In this document: positions 26,912 through 36,600 of the stretch, one piece after another
Layout of the letters: the number at the start of each line of letters is the position of its first letter
Numbering within the stretch: the stretch's first letter is position 1
From: Bacteroidota bacterium
Lineage (GTDB): Bacteria; Bacteroidota; Bacteroidia; UBA8524
Direction of reading: 5' to 3'
NCBI GenBank assembly: GCA_016124735.1
Contig: WGMZ01000046.1
Location: 1-39,497 of the forward strand
Length of the DNA stretch: 39,497 nucleotides
Program-made: the position numbers and the translations under genes
The notes under the pieces: model-generated
What the model saw: the letters and a program-made list of their open reading frames with translations, nothing else
Database searches by the model: none
Told to the model about the DNA's origin: nothing

Positions 26912-27408
26912 TCGAATTCGATCAATACGGCGTTCTTTTCGACCTTATCGCCTGCTTTTACTTTGATGGATTTAACTACTCCTTCACCAGGTGCCTTGAT
27001 AACATTTTCCATCTTCATGGCTTCCAAAACAAGGAGCGAATCTCCTTTATTGACAGAATCACCCGGATGGGCAATGGTTTTCAATACGAGGCCCGGCATG
27101 GGAGCCTTTACCTCATTGACTTTTTTACTGGTTAAGGCAGACAGTCCCAAACGATTTAATAAGAGATCCATCTCATCGCTCAGGGCCACCTGATAGGTGT
27201 TGCCATTGACGTGCAATGAATATGATTTGGCTTCTGTATCCTTGCTTAGGATACGCACCCGATACGATTTACCAGCAAGAATCAGATGCAATGCCCCTTC
27301 TTCCATTTTTAGAGCATCCAGTTCAAATTCATTCTCGTTGATTTTAACCTTCTTGTCGCTGAGTTGCAGGTCAAACTGATTCTTATCGTTTACTTTTGCG
27401 CGTATCAT
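26908..27408 (-). CDS. Biotin carboxyl carrier protein-type (biotinyl domain) subunit
   Basis: Start chosen at the ATG of MIRAKVNDKNQFDLQL (166 residues). The C-terminal ~70 residues are a biotinyl domain: VKAPMPGLVLKTIAHPGDSVNKGDSLLVLEAMKM with the biotin-accepting Lys132 in AMKM, then GEGVVKSIKVKAGDKVEKNAVLIEF. The N-terminal ~95 residues resemble the linker/beta region found in biotin subunits of acyl-CoA (propionyl- or pyruvate-type) carboxylases of Bacteroidota rather than the E. coli AccB. The carboxylase and carboxyltransferase partners are not in the window, so substrate remains open. It is followed by a MORN-type gene with ATGA overlap and its start lies only 10 bases from the divergent M1 peptidase start. 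Confidence 0.88.
   Translation of the reverse strand: MIRAKVNDKNQFDLQLSDKKVKINENEFELDALKMEEGALHLILAGKSYRVRILSKDTEAKSYSLHVNGNTYQVALSDEMDLLLNRLGLSALTSKKVNEVKAPMPGLVLKTIAHPGDSVNKGDSLLVLEAMKMENVIKAPGEGVVKSIKVKAGDKVEKNAVLIEFE
27391..27398 (+). promoter_or_regulatory. Candidate -7 element for the M1 peptidase gene
   Basis: TACTTTTG matches TAnnTTTG and lies 20 bases before the ATG at 27419, inside the 5' coding end of the divergent biotin carrier gene. No good -33 box was found at 19-21 nt. Confidence 0.3.
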
Positions 27409-27418
27409 TATTACTCTT

Positions 27419-30040
27419 ATGCTGCGAAGATACATATTCGGACTTAGCCTTGCTCTATTTTGGTTTTCTGCCTGTAAAACAAGCAAAACTGCTGAATCTC
27501 CTCAGGAATGGGATTCCACTGATGATGACATCGTTATCATCAACGGAGTAGAAATTCGCGCTGACCCGATGGAGACAGAGGAAGTGAACTACGAAGAGTT
27601 TGCCGAAGCACCGGAATATATTGGTTCCGTGACCCGCATCATGGATCTTCAACATACCACCTTGCACATCTCCTTCAACTGGACGGATCAAACAGCCGAT
27701 GGGGAGGCACTCTTAAAACTCACTCCTTACGCGCGCCCGGTCGATTCATTTTATATCGATGCCTTGGCGATGAACATTCATTCAGTAGAGCTTAGGAATG
27801 ACTATAAATATCTGCCTTGCTCTTATACGTATAACGACCACCGTATCTGGATTCATCTGAACAGAACCTATCGCGCCGGGGAAGAGCTGGAACTGAAAAT
27901 CAGGTATACAGCGAAACCCAATATGGTTGATAACGAAGGAAGCAGAGCCATCACCGATGCAAAAGGCTTGTATTTCATCAACCCAATGGGAAGAGAAAAA
28001 AATAAAGCCCGCCAGATCTGGACTCAGGGAGAAACGCAAAGCACTTCCGCCTGGCTGCCTACCATCGATGCTCCGGATGAAAAAATGACCCAGGATATTT
28101 TCATCACTGTTGCCGATACTTTGCAAACGATTTCCAATGGGGAATTTATCAGCAGCTCCCCAGAAGAAAGCAATCGCCGCACCGATCACTGGAAAATGGA
28201 CAAGCCCCATTCTCCATATTTAGTCGCCCTGGTGGTTGGTCAATTTTACACGGAAAAAGCAGTGTGGAACGAGGTGCCCCTTACCTACTATGTGGATTCA
28301 AAATACAGCAACAGCACCCACACGATCTTTGCGAATACTCCGAAGATGATGGATTTCTTCAGCCAGAGGCTGGATTACCCTTATCCCTGGCCCAAATACG
28401 ATCAAGCTGTCGTGTATGATTTTGTTTCCGGAGCAATGGAAAATACCACCATCACCATACACGGCTCTATGCTTCAATTAGATACCCGTGAACTGCTGGA
28501 CCGGGATTATGAAGATGTGATTGCGCACGAACTTTTCCACCATTGGTTTGGCGATCTGGTAACTTGCGAAGCCTGGGGACAATTGCCCCTAAATGAGTCT
28601 TTCGCTACCTATAGCGAATACCTTTGGAGAGAACATGCCAATGGAAAAGAATTGGCAGATGAACACCTGTACAATTGGCTACAGATTTATTTCAACGAGT
28701 CAACCGGAAAACAAGTCCCATTGATTCGTTCCACTTACGCAAGCCAGGAATCCATGTTCGACGCCCACAGTTACCAAAAAGGTGGACTGATATTGCATAT
28801 GCTCCGCTCCTATCTGGGCGACACCCTCTTTTTCAAAGGATTGAATATTTACCTGACCAGCAATCAATTTAAAACAGCCGAAATTGATAACCTGAGAATG
28901 GCCTTTGAAGAAGCAAGCGGAGAAGATCTGCACTGGTTCTTCAACCAATGGTTCATGAAAAAAGGCCATCCAATTTTGGAGGTCTCTCACAACTACGAAG
29001 AAGAAGTTCAATCCTATACCTTGCAGGTAAACCAGATTCAGGATTTGAAGGAGCTGGGAGCCTACAGACTTCCTGTTTGGGTAGAATTTCAATTTGGTGA
29101 TTCCGTTTATAGCGAGCTTCTGGATATCAAAAGCTCCTCGGAGTCCTTTTTCTGGGAGATGACAGAAAAACCAAGCTGGGTAAGCTTCGATGCACAGAAC
29201 ATGCTTCTGGCTAAAATCAGGGAAGTCAAAACAGATGAAGAATGGCTGGCTCAATTGAAATACAGTCCGCGCTTTAAAGACCGTCAAAATGCATTGCTCT
29301 ATTTAGATGAGCAGGGACAGGATATGGAAATTATCTATGAAGCCTGCAGCCGTGGATTGGCGGATAGAAACTACCGCATCAGAATTGAAGCCATGAATTT
29401 AATGAGGCGGCTGGCGCCAGATAAGATTGCCGGCTTTACAGATTTATTGATTGATAATGCCGAAAACCATCCCAATTCCGCCACGCGTCTGGCAGCCTTT
29501 GAATTGTTTGCATATAATCCGGTTTCCGGCTTGGCGAAAGTTATCCAACATGGATTGAATGACTCCTCCTATCAGGTGAATGCCGGCGCATTGGAACTTT
29601 TATTTGTTACGGATACAATCAGGGGAATTGAACAAGCAAAAATGTGGGCCAATAGCGGACCGGATGCTCTGCGCTACGATGCGCTCTCCATCCTCTCCAT
29701 AGCCCAAGGAGATTTCTCAGATTACTTCATCAAAGCCTGGAATGAGGAAGACGGCAATAAGTTTTATTTGGTGGCTCTCATATCGCAATACATGAAAGCT
29801 CAGGATAATCCGGATTTCATCCTTCCCATTCTCAAAAAGCTGAATGCATTTGATCCGACAGATGATTCCGATTACCTAACCGTATTGTTCATCACGCAGG
29901 TGAACCAAAAATTGGATACCAAATGGAAAAACAAGTTGGATGAAATAAATGATCTGATCAAAAAAGATCCCAGCCCTCAATTGATCGAACAGCGAAACGC
30001 AATTTTCCGTCTGCGCAATAACATCATCCACTTATTTTAA
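27419..30040 (+). CDS. M1 family zinc aminopeptidase, lipoprotein
   Basis: 873 residues. The start is supported by a lipoprotein signal peptide with lipobox FSAC (LSLALFWFSACKTSK), so the enzyme is probably anchored in the outer or inner membrane facing the periplasm. The exopeptidase motif GAMEN is at 338-342 and the zinc site HELFHHWFGD starts at H370, with the third ligand E393 in LNESF giving the HEXXH-X18-E pattern. The N-terminal beta-saddle (~60-250) precedes the catalytic domain, and the C-terminal ~270 residues form a helical, HEAT-like region (RIRIEAMNLMRRLAPDKIA, TRLAAFELFAYNPVSGLAKVI). Likely role: trimming of peptides for nutrition. It overlaps the convergent phosphatase by 4 bases. 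Confidence 0.95.
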   Translation: MLRRYIFGLSLALFWFSACKTSKTAESPQEWDSTDDDIVIINGVEIRADPMETEEVNYEEFAEAPEYIGSVTRIMDLQHTTLHISFNWTDQTADGEALLKLTPYARPVDSFYIDALAMNIHSVELRNDYKYLPCSYTYNDHRIWIHLNRTYRAGEELELKIRYTAKPNMVDNEGSRAITDAKGLYFINPMGREKNKARQIWTQGETQSTSAWLPTIDAPDEKMTQDIFITVADTLQTISNGEFISSSPEESNRRTDHWKMDKPHSPYLVALVVGQFYTEKAVWNEVPLTYYVDSKYSNSTHTIFANTPKMMDFFSQRLDYPYPWPKYDQAVVYDFVSGAMENTTITIHGSMLQLDTRELLDRDYEDVIAHELFHHWFGDLVTCEAWGQLPLNESFATYSEYLWREHANGKELADEHLYNWLQIYFNESTGKQVPLIRSTYASQESMFDAHSYQKGGLILHMLRSYLGDTLFFKGLNIYLTSNQFKTAEIDNLRMAFEEASGEDLHWFFNQWFMKKGHPILEVSHNYEEEVQSYTLQVNQIQDLKELGAYRLPVWVEFQFGDSVYSELLDIKSSSESFFWEMTEKPSWVSFDAQNMLLAKIREVKTDEEWLAQLKYSPRFKDRQNALLYLDEQGQDMEIIYEACSRGLADRNYRIRIEAMNLMRRLAPDKIAGFTDLLIDNAENHPNSATRLAAFELFAYNPVSGLAKVIQHGLNDSSYQVNAGALELLFVTDTIRGIEQAKMWANSGPDALRYDALSILSIAQGDFSDYFIKAWNEEDGNKFYLVALISQYMKAQDNPDFILPILKKLNAFDPTDDSDYLTVLFITQVNQKLDTKWKNKLDEINDLIKKDPSPQLIEQRNAIFRLRNNIIHLF

Positions 30041-30516
30041 AGAAGCTTACCCGACTCCAGTTGCTTTAGGAGCTCGGTGGTTGATTGATCCAAAATATCA
30101 AAGACCCGCTGAAATCCTTCGTTTCCTCCGTAGTAGGGATCGGGAACGTCAGAACCAGGCGACATCAGGTCGAAGTCGCGCATCATGAAGACCCGGCCAA
30201 TTTCCTCCGGGAAAGTCGGTTCCAAACGTTTCACATTTGTGTAGTTATTCCGATCCATCGTTAAGATGATATCGAAATCAACAAAATCCTGTTTTCGAAA
30301 AGGTCGGGATCGGCTCACCAATTCAATTCCGTTCTGACGTGCATTCTCCCGGGTGCGCGGATCGGCGAGCGCTCCTTCATGATAAGAGGAGGTGCCGGCT
30401 GAATCAATGAGATATTTTGTTTCGAGACCGGCGGCCCTCACCTTGGCAATAAATAATCCTTCTGCCAGCGGGGAACGGCAAATATTACCAAGACAAACAA
30501 AAAGCACGCGCGTCAT
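30037..30516 (-). CDS. Low-molecular-weight protein tyrosine phosphatase
   Basis: 159 residues, the family length. The P-loop CLGNICRS (C8 nucleophile, R14) is at the start in VLFVCLGNICRSPLAEGLF, and the general-acid Asp lies in DVPDPYYGG (~125). Supporting segments are IDSAGTSSYHEG, DPRTRENARQNGI and DFDIILTMDRNNYTNV. In Bacteroidota such phosphatases are found both alone and with capsule tyrosine kinases; no kinase is near. Stops of this gene and the M1 peptidase overlap by 4 bases. Confidence 0.95.
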   Translation of the reverse strand: MTRVLFVCLGNICRSPLAEGLFIAKVRAAGLETKYLIDSAGTSSYHEGALADPRTRENARQNGIELVSRSRPFRKQDFVDFDIILTMDRNNYTNVKRLEPTFPEEIGRVFMMRDFDLMSPGSDVPDPYYGGNEGFQRVFDILDQSTTELLKQLESGKLL

Positions 30517-30731
30517 GCGGCAAATGTATTATTCTTCGGGAAGAGGATCAGAAAATTCTTCCCGGAAAAAGTAGCAACTCGATGAAATTGAATGCCGTCC
30601 GGTAGAAATTAAGTTTTCTTCCGGCTCCATCCTACCCTTTCATTCAGCGGAACCCACGTAAATTGGTTCTCAGATACCAGGCTTGAAGTCGCTTGGGGCA
30701 TATATCCCAAACAAAAGCAAAGCCGCTTGGT

Positions 30732-30770
30732 TTACTTCATCAACATCACTTTTCCGCGTTGTTGGAAAGG
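30732..30770 (-). pseudogene. Remnant of the last codons of a T9SS type B domain gene
   Basis: Read on the - strand this gives PFQQRGKVMLMK and a stop, the same as the end of the giant PKD protein (HFQQRGKVMLMK). Bases 30736-30768 are identical to 33666-33698 (33 bases). The preceding codon in frame is a stop, so nothing longer survives. It marks either a deleted paralogue or one side of a duplication bracketing the accessory segment at 30.8-33.7 kb. Confidence 0.7.
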
Positions 30771-30869
30771 TTAATGGCAGTTAATTTTCTTTTCAATTAA
30801 TTTATCATATGTATCCGTTATTTCCCACAAAACCTTTTTGTTGACGGATTTATAATCCATTTTTCATTC

Positions 30870-31240
30870 TTTCTATTTCCTTTTTTTTAGAAAAAAAGGA
30901 AGAAAAAAATCGCGCTTGCTTCCTCAATGACCCGCTAAGCCTTCCTCCGCTATCCCGTACGTACGGGATATCCGCTCCGTCAGACAGCGGGTGCCCTCCC
31001 GACCAATTCGGGACGGATGCCAGGCGCCTATTGCTTACGCTAGCATAAGATCACATCTCAGTCTGTTCGATATAGATAAACTTCGTGCGGGTGGGCTGGC
31101 CAAAATGCGGGCCGCGCGTTGGCGTGATGTTTTTTTTAGGGAGGCCAGATGCAATGGCCGACCGTTAAGAAAAAAACAGAGAGCAGGGAAGCTTATTTTG
31201 GCCTTGATTTTTTGGTTCGTTTTGTATCAAGACAAAATGA
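30870..31240. repeat. Palindrome-rich non-coding element
   Basis: No credible gene. Dyads seen in order: an 11-bp T/A-rich hairpin TTCCTTTTTTT / AAAAAAAGGAA (30877-30901, loop TAG); a perfect 20-bp palindrome TATCCCGTACGTACGGGATA (30951-30970); TCCCGA / TCGGGA (30997-31013); CTTACGCT / AGCATAAG (31034-31049, one mismatch); and TTTTGT / ACAAAA (~31220-31236). I recognise this mix, including the TTTTTTGGTTCGTTTTGTAT end, as similar to interspersed non-coding elements in Bacteroidota genomes, but that is memory, not a search. Only one copy is in the window. The bases from 30517 to 30870 hold the phosphatase upstream region and the 33-bp repeat, and otherwise show nothing. Confidence 0.5.
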
Positions 31241-32098
31241 ACATACAATAAGAAAGAATTTGGATTATTCTCCCAAATCAGAAGTGGTATTGAAGCGGAG
31301 AATCATGGAGATTATTTTATAAATAGTCCCCTAGTTGATACCCCTACGGCAATTGCGGAAAACACTTTCACAACAGTGTTCTCTGTGACAACTAGTGGAT
31401 CAGATAGTATTATTTCGGGGACTGTGCTCAAAACATTGTATGCAGATTTATATCAAAGTATTACAGATCTTGCTGATACAACTTTGATAGATTCAGGTTA
31501 TGATCATTACATTAGTGCAATCGATTTGATTTGGAGAGATCCCTCGGGACAGCATAATGACATTTCCCCATTGAATATTGAGATTCACGTTTATTCAGCT
31601 GTCACACAAACTATCAATGGTTCTTGTGTAGACGCAGGATGGTCAGTAAACGATCCAGGTTCTTCGTCATGTGGAACTCCCGCATATATGCAGTTTCCTC
31701 AACCTCTCGATAACCCGGATTGCAATGCATATCTCGGATGCGTATACACTTTCGGAGCCCCAACGGATATCTATTTGGTGCATCTGGACATTGAAACAAA
31801 AGATATTCTGGTTACTGACGACCCAACTTCCTGTTTGACTAAGGCTGGAATGGAATCGCTATTATCAACAACTGAAACTCTTTCAAGCAGTAGTAGACCC
31901 ATCGCCTTCTTAGGAAGTTCTAAATCGAAAACAATCTTACCAAACTATTCAACATATTTAGCTCTTTCTCCCCACAGTGAGCCCGGATTATATGAAAAAG
32001 TTACTTACGCAAACTGCTTTCACACGTGGGTGGAACGGCCATTAAATCCCATTTTTCACCCTACTCAGTATGTGAGGAATAAAGATATAATTTTGTAA
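31241..32098 (+). CDS. Hypothetical extracytoplasmic protein, probably 5'-truncated
   Basis: The frame is open from just after a TGA at 31238-31240, which lies at the end of the palindrome-rich element, but has no ATG; the first usable start is GTG at 31376 (240 residues), in the middle of what reads as protein (YFINSPLVDTPTAIAENTFTTVFSVTTSGS). There is no signal peptide, although six Cys residues and the S/T/D-rich composition suggest an exported protein. The likely explanation is loss of the 5' end at the element boundary. The stop is followed at once by the next gene in the same frame. DNA is clearly more AT-rich than the flanking genes. No family recognised. Confidence 0.55.
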   Translation, partial: TYNKKEFGLFSQIRSGIEAENHGDYFINSPLVDTPTAIAENTFTTVFSVTTSGSDSIISGTVLKTLYADLYQSITDLADTTLIDSGYDHYISAIDLIWRDPSGQHNDISPLNIEIHVYSAVTQTINGSCVDAGWSVNDPGSSSCGTPAYMQFPQPLDNPDCNAYLGCVYTFGAPTDIYLVHLDIETKDILVTDDPTSCLTKAGMESLLSTTETLSSSSRPIAFLGSSKSKTILPNYSTYLALSPHSEPGLYEKVTYANCFHTWVERPLNPIFHPTQYVRNKDIIL

Positions 32099-33607
32099 TT
32101 GGTGAAAATTGTATTCCCTTCCATAGTAAGAATAGTACTAATGGCCAAAATTTTATTGGCGGTTAATACTCTTTCTGCACAACAGTTTTTCAAAACTATT
32201 GATATGGAAGGTCGTTCTGAGTTTTGTGAAGCATTAGAGGAATATGAGGGCACTTTTTATGCTCTTGTGAATTCCTTCGACTACAACAATCCGGATCATC
32301 GTACGGATAACTGGTCCATACTTTTACATCTGGATTCTGTCGGGCATACTTTGGACTCCCTTTTCTTTTTTGAACCTGATTCTAACATTTACTGGAGAAC
32401 GATAAAACTACTCAGCGATAGCACCCTTCTTGCCGCTGGTGAACTGTATTGTGATAGCGATACGTCCAGGCTTATCCTACGACGTTATAATCTGTTGCTT
32501 GAAGAAATTGAAACAAAAGTTTACGGTTCAGATCATATATCCTATCAAATCTTCAGCATTTCAGAATGCAGAGCAGGCCTGACATTATTAGGTGGCTATA
32601 AAACCAGTTCCACTTTCATCCTTTTAAATTCTGACCTAGATTCAATTTATAGTCATATTATTCCCAATAGTCCTGTAGTATTCATTCCAGGCAACTATGG
32701 TCAGGTTGTCATTCAGGATAGCTTACTCGTATTTTTTTCCTACTCGGATCAAATCGATTCAACCACCCCGAATTACTCAATTTGGGTCTTTGATTTTACC
32801 ACCTATACGTTTAATAAGTTATTAAGTGTTTCTTTCACGGCATTGAATCTGTTTCCTATGGAATCAGCAAAATTGGGCATATTAGATCAAATCGACAATA
32901 TTGGCGACGATACTTTAATCAATGGCTCAACAAATTATTTCACCGATTTAAGGTTTCGCATATTTGATTTGAACAATAAATCGTTTGTTACTGACAGTGC
33001 TTCCTTGATGTTAAGGACTCGTGAGAATCTCACTATTCCCAATAATTCAGGAACATTTGGTGATGTTCATTATGTCGCCTTTCAACAGACTCCTTTTCTT
33101 TTCACTGGGCCCGATTTTTATTCTAATCTAGGCATTCTTGCTTACGACAACAACGGGCACCAGTTAAACAAGGTGCTTATTCCCTGGTCGCAACCGATGC
33201 AAGCCAATAGTATTACCGGAAATAATAAGCAACTCATAATAGGAGGGGCCTGCAACTTTACAGTTAACAATTGGAACAAAAACCAAACATCCGCATTTAT
33301 TATGGGTTTCAATCGAGACTTGAATGGTTTACCCAATGCACTGGGCCTTGAAGTGCCTGATATTTCAAATGGGATTGAAATCTATCCGAATCCAGGAACT
33401 GGTAAATTTTATATTCACAACCCGAATCACTTGAATATTGCTTACATCGAAATTTTCGATTCGCAAGGAACCAAAGTTGGGCATTCGGAAAATCTCCGTG
33501 AAATTACTCTGCCAAATATGAGCGGAATCTATACGATTTATTTTATGACCTCAAAAGGACAGGCTTTTTCTAAAAAAGTAGTGAATCTTTCAAGGTGTTC
33601 GTTTTAG
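32099..33607 (+). CDS. Secreted protein with T9SS type A sorting domain
   Basis: About 500 residues. Start is TTG at 32099 or GTG at 32102, directly after the preceding stop; this gives a signal peptide (VKIVFPSIVRIVLMAKILLAVNTLSAQ), whereas the first ATG (32141) would leave one that is too short. Residues ~30-410 are a beta-rich region with propeller-like strands (ALVNSFDYNN, WSILLHLDSVGHTLDSLFFF, LILRRYNLLLEEIETKVYG, IIGGACNFTVN). The last ~80 residues begin with GIEIYPNPGTGKFYI and include YIEIFDSQGTKVG and SGIYTIYFMTSKGQAFSKKVV, a T9SS type A sorting domain. AT-rich like the preceding gene. Probably a surface or secreted protein; ligand unknown. Confidence 0.83.
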   Translation: MVKIVFPSIVRIVLMAKILLAVNTLSAQQFFKTIDMEGRSEFCEALEEYEGTFYALVNSFDYNNPDHRTDNWSILLHLDSVGHTLDSLFFFEPDSNIYWRTIKLLSDSTLLAAGELYCDSDTSRLILRRYNLLLEEIETKVYGSDHISYQIFSISECRAGLTLLGGYKTSSTFILLNSDLDSIYSHIIPNSPVVFIPGNYGQVVIQDSLLVFFSYSDQIDSTTPNYSIWVFDFTTYTFNKLLSVSFTALNLFPMESAKLGILDQIDNIGDDTLINGSTNYFTDLRFRIFDLNNKSFVTDSASLMLRTRENLTIPNNSGTFGDVHYVAFQQTPFLFTGPDFYSNLGILAYDNNGHQLNKVLIPWSQPMQANSITGNNKQLIIGGACNFTVNNWNKNQTSAFIMGFNRDLNGLPNALGLEVPDISNGIEIYPNPGTGKFYIHNPNHLNIAYIEIFDSQGTKVGHSENLREITLPNMSGIYTIYFMTSKGQAFSKKVVNLSRCSF

Positions 33608-33661
33608 ATTTTAAACAGGCGAAAATGGGCCCCGCATATTGATCTGCACTGCTGCTTATAT

Positions 33662-36600
33662 CTATTTCATCAACATCACTTTTCCGCGTTGTTGGAAATG
33701 TTGCGCGCCATAGTAGTTTCCTTCTACCTGCCATACGTAGACCGTGCTTTCGCACATCACTCCCCGGAAGGTTCCATCCCAGGCTTCGTCAATGTCATGG
33801 GTTTCAAACAGGAGCTCTCCCCAACGATTATAGACTTTAAACGTATAATGGTCTCGTTCTACCCCTTCGAAAACAGGTCGGAAGTTGTCATTGACTCCGT
33901 CACCATTCGGCGTGAAGGCATTCGGAACAAGTAATACCCCACCTGCATTGATGCGGATATAATTTTCCTTGTAAGCCGTGTCGGTACAGCCGTACGTGTT
34001 CATGGCGATAAGCATCACCGTGTATTCTCCTTCTTCATTCAAGGTGATGATCGGTGAATCGTCGTTACTGGTGAAATCATCTCCATTTGGACCGTCAATC
34101 TGCCAGAGATATGCATTGGCCAAAATCGATGTATTCACAAACTGGATGGAGGTATTGGGTAGCCAGGCCACAGTTGGTGTGGTATAGAACTTCGCGTAGG
34201 GCTTTTGAATGACCAGAATGATATCCGTTTTGGTGCTATCATCTACTCCTCCCGGACCACTTGCTAAAAGGGTCACTGTATAAGAACCGGGAGTGGTATA
34301 CGTATGTGTCGGGTTTTCGTCGGTGGACTGCCCTCCATCTCCGAAATACCAATGGTAAGAATCGGCATATTGACTCTCATTGGTGAACGTAACCGTTAAG
34401 TCCATACAACCGGTATCGGGGTCCTCGTAGAAGGAAGCAATCGGGTAATAATATTCGATGGTCACACTGCGGGTCGCTGTGTCGCTGCAATGTCCGTTGT
34501 CGATAATCTGCGTGATCAGATAGGTTCCACTATCCGCATAAATATGCTGTGGATCGCTTAATGTTGAAGTATTGCTTCCGCTGGATGGTTCTCCAAAATT
34601 CCAATGATAGTTCAGAGGATCATTCGCTACAGAAAGGTCTGTGAAATCTACAGTGGAATTCGGCAAACGCTGAGAGCTCGGCGTGGCAATAAAATTGGCC
34701 TTGGGTATTTCCCAGATGATAACCGGATTAGGAAGGGAATACGTTGCCGAACATCCATAAGCATCATACACAATGATGCTTGGCTGGTACACGCCTACCT
34801 GTCCGTATGGATGACTGGGGTCTTTCAATGCCGAACCCGTTCCATCGCCAAAGTCCCAATCAAAATAAATCGCATTGGTCGATTGATTCGTGAAATGAGC
34901 CAGCATGAAACCACATGCTTCCTGCGCATCTACAACAAAAGCCGCAGTAAGTATCGGATGAACCGTAACGGTTCGATAAGCGGTATCATAACAGCCATAG
35001 GCTGAGGAGGCCACCAATCGAACAGTAAATACTGTGTCCTGACTCAAGCTCGTCGGGAAGACATGACTTGGGTTTGGATCGGTCGACGAGGTTCCATCGC
35101 CGAAATCCCAATTATAAATCGTAGAACCTTGCGACAAATTATTGATATCGTAAGCCGCCTGCGTACATGAGCTTGTTTTGCCGATCGTAAAATTCGCGGT
35201 AATATTTGGCTGCAAACTAACCGTAACCGATGTGGTATCTGCACAACCAAGCGCGTTGCTCACAATGAGCGTAACGGTGTAATCTTTTGCAAAATAATCA
35301 GGATTGATATACGTGTGCGAAGGCGACTGACCTGTATTCACAAAACCATCACCGAAATCCCAGTAATAGTTGCTCGCGTTGGTCGAGTTATTTACAAAAT
35401 CTACCGTAAGCGGATTGCATCCGGACGCATTTATTGTCGATGCTTTTGCAAGCATAATAGGCGTTACCGTTATGCTCTGACTCAATGAATCCACGCAACC
35501 CCGATTCGACGTCGCAATAAGTTTCGCCGTGAAACTTGTATCACTCGATACGGCAGTAGGATAAATATGAGTCGGCCCATCCTGATAAGAACCTGTTCCG
35601 TCGCCAAAGAACCATTGATAGCCAACCGCACCCGCTGTGTAATTTCTAAATATATACGAACTGGTATCGCAAATACCTGTTTTATTCACTGCAAAATTAG
35701 GCCGGGGAAGCGGATGCACGCGGACAGTCACCGTATCATGATCCAGGCACCCATGGATTGAAACAGCCTCCTGAATAATTTGAAAATCCCGATAGATACC
35801 CAACTGATTTACGAATAAATGCGATAAGGTATCTCCTGTACTGGTTGTATTGTCTCCAAAATTCCAGTTATGCGATGCGGCAATAATGGAAGTATTTCCA
35901 AACTGCACCAACAGCGGACTGCATCCTGAATCCGGAGAAAAGGTAATCTGTGCATCCGGTAAAGGGAAAATAGTCGTCGGCTTGGTCAAAGTATCTTTGC
36001 ACCCATACACAGAAGTGGCAATCAAAGTCACGGAATACCCTGTATCGGTAAAAGGTATTTCACTAAAAGTGTGTTGCGGATTGACGGTGCTTGTCGAAGC
36101 AGATCCATCTCCAAAGGTCCAGGAATACGAATAACCCAGGGTAGAATTATTGCTGTATTGTATGGTTCCTCCTCCACAGAGGGAGTCGAAGTTCTGACTG
36201 AAATTGGCCACCGGTGTGGGCCGTACAATTATGGTTGTGCTCACCGTATCGCTCCAGCATCCATACGGACTGGAAGACCAATACTGCACGGTATAACTGG
36301 TATCAATGTTCGGCTGACTGGCAAAAACATGCGAAGGGTTTGCTTGTGAGCTCGTATCTCCATCTCCAAAATCCCAGTAATGCGTTCCGGTATTGAGTGT
36401 ATTTCCTGTGAACTGCACACTCAATGGTCCGCAACCCGTTTGAGTATTCGGCGTGAACGCCACCAGCGGGTTGGGATGCACGCGCACGGTTGAATAATTT
36501 GTATCGGCGCAGCCGTGTTCGCTATAGGCAATCAGTCGAATTGTGTAAACGGAATCCTGCGTAGTTGAGGCATAGAATACCGGTGTCGGATTCACTGCAG

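Noticed and set aside
30991-31251. An 86-codon + strand frame ending in LFWFVLYQDKMN.
   Set aside because: It overlies the palindrome-rich element; no start signal and no protein-like features beyond the repeat.
31376-33607. One long gene broken by a single stop at 32096-32098, since both frames are in register.
   Set aside because: The second frame starts with a good signal peptide directly after the stop, which fits a separate exported protein better than an interrupted one.
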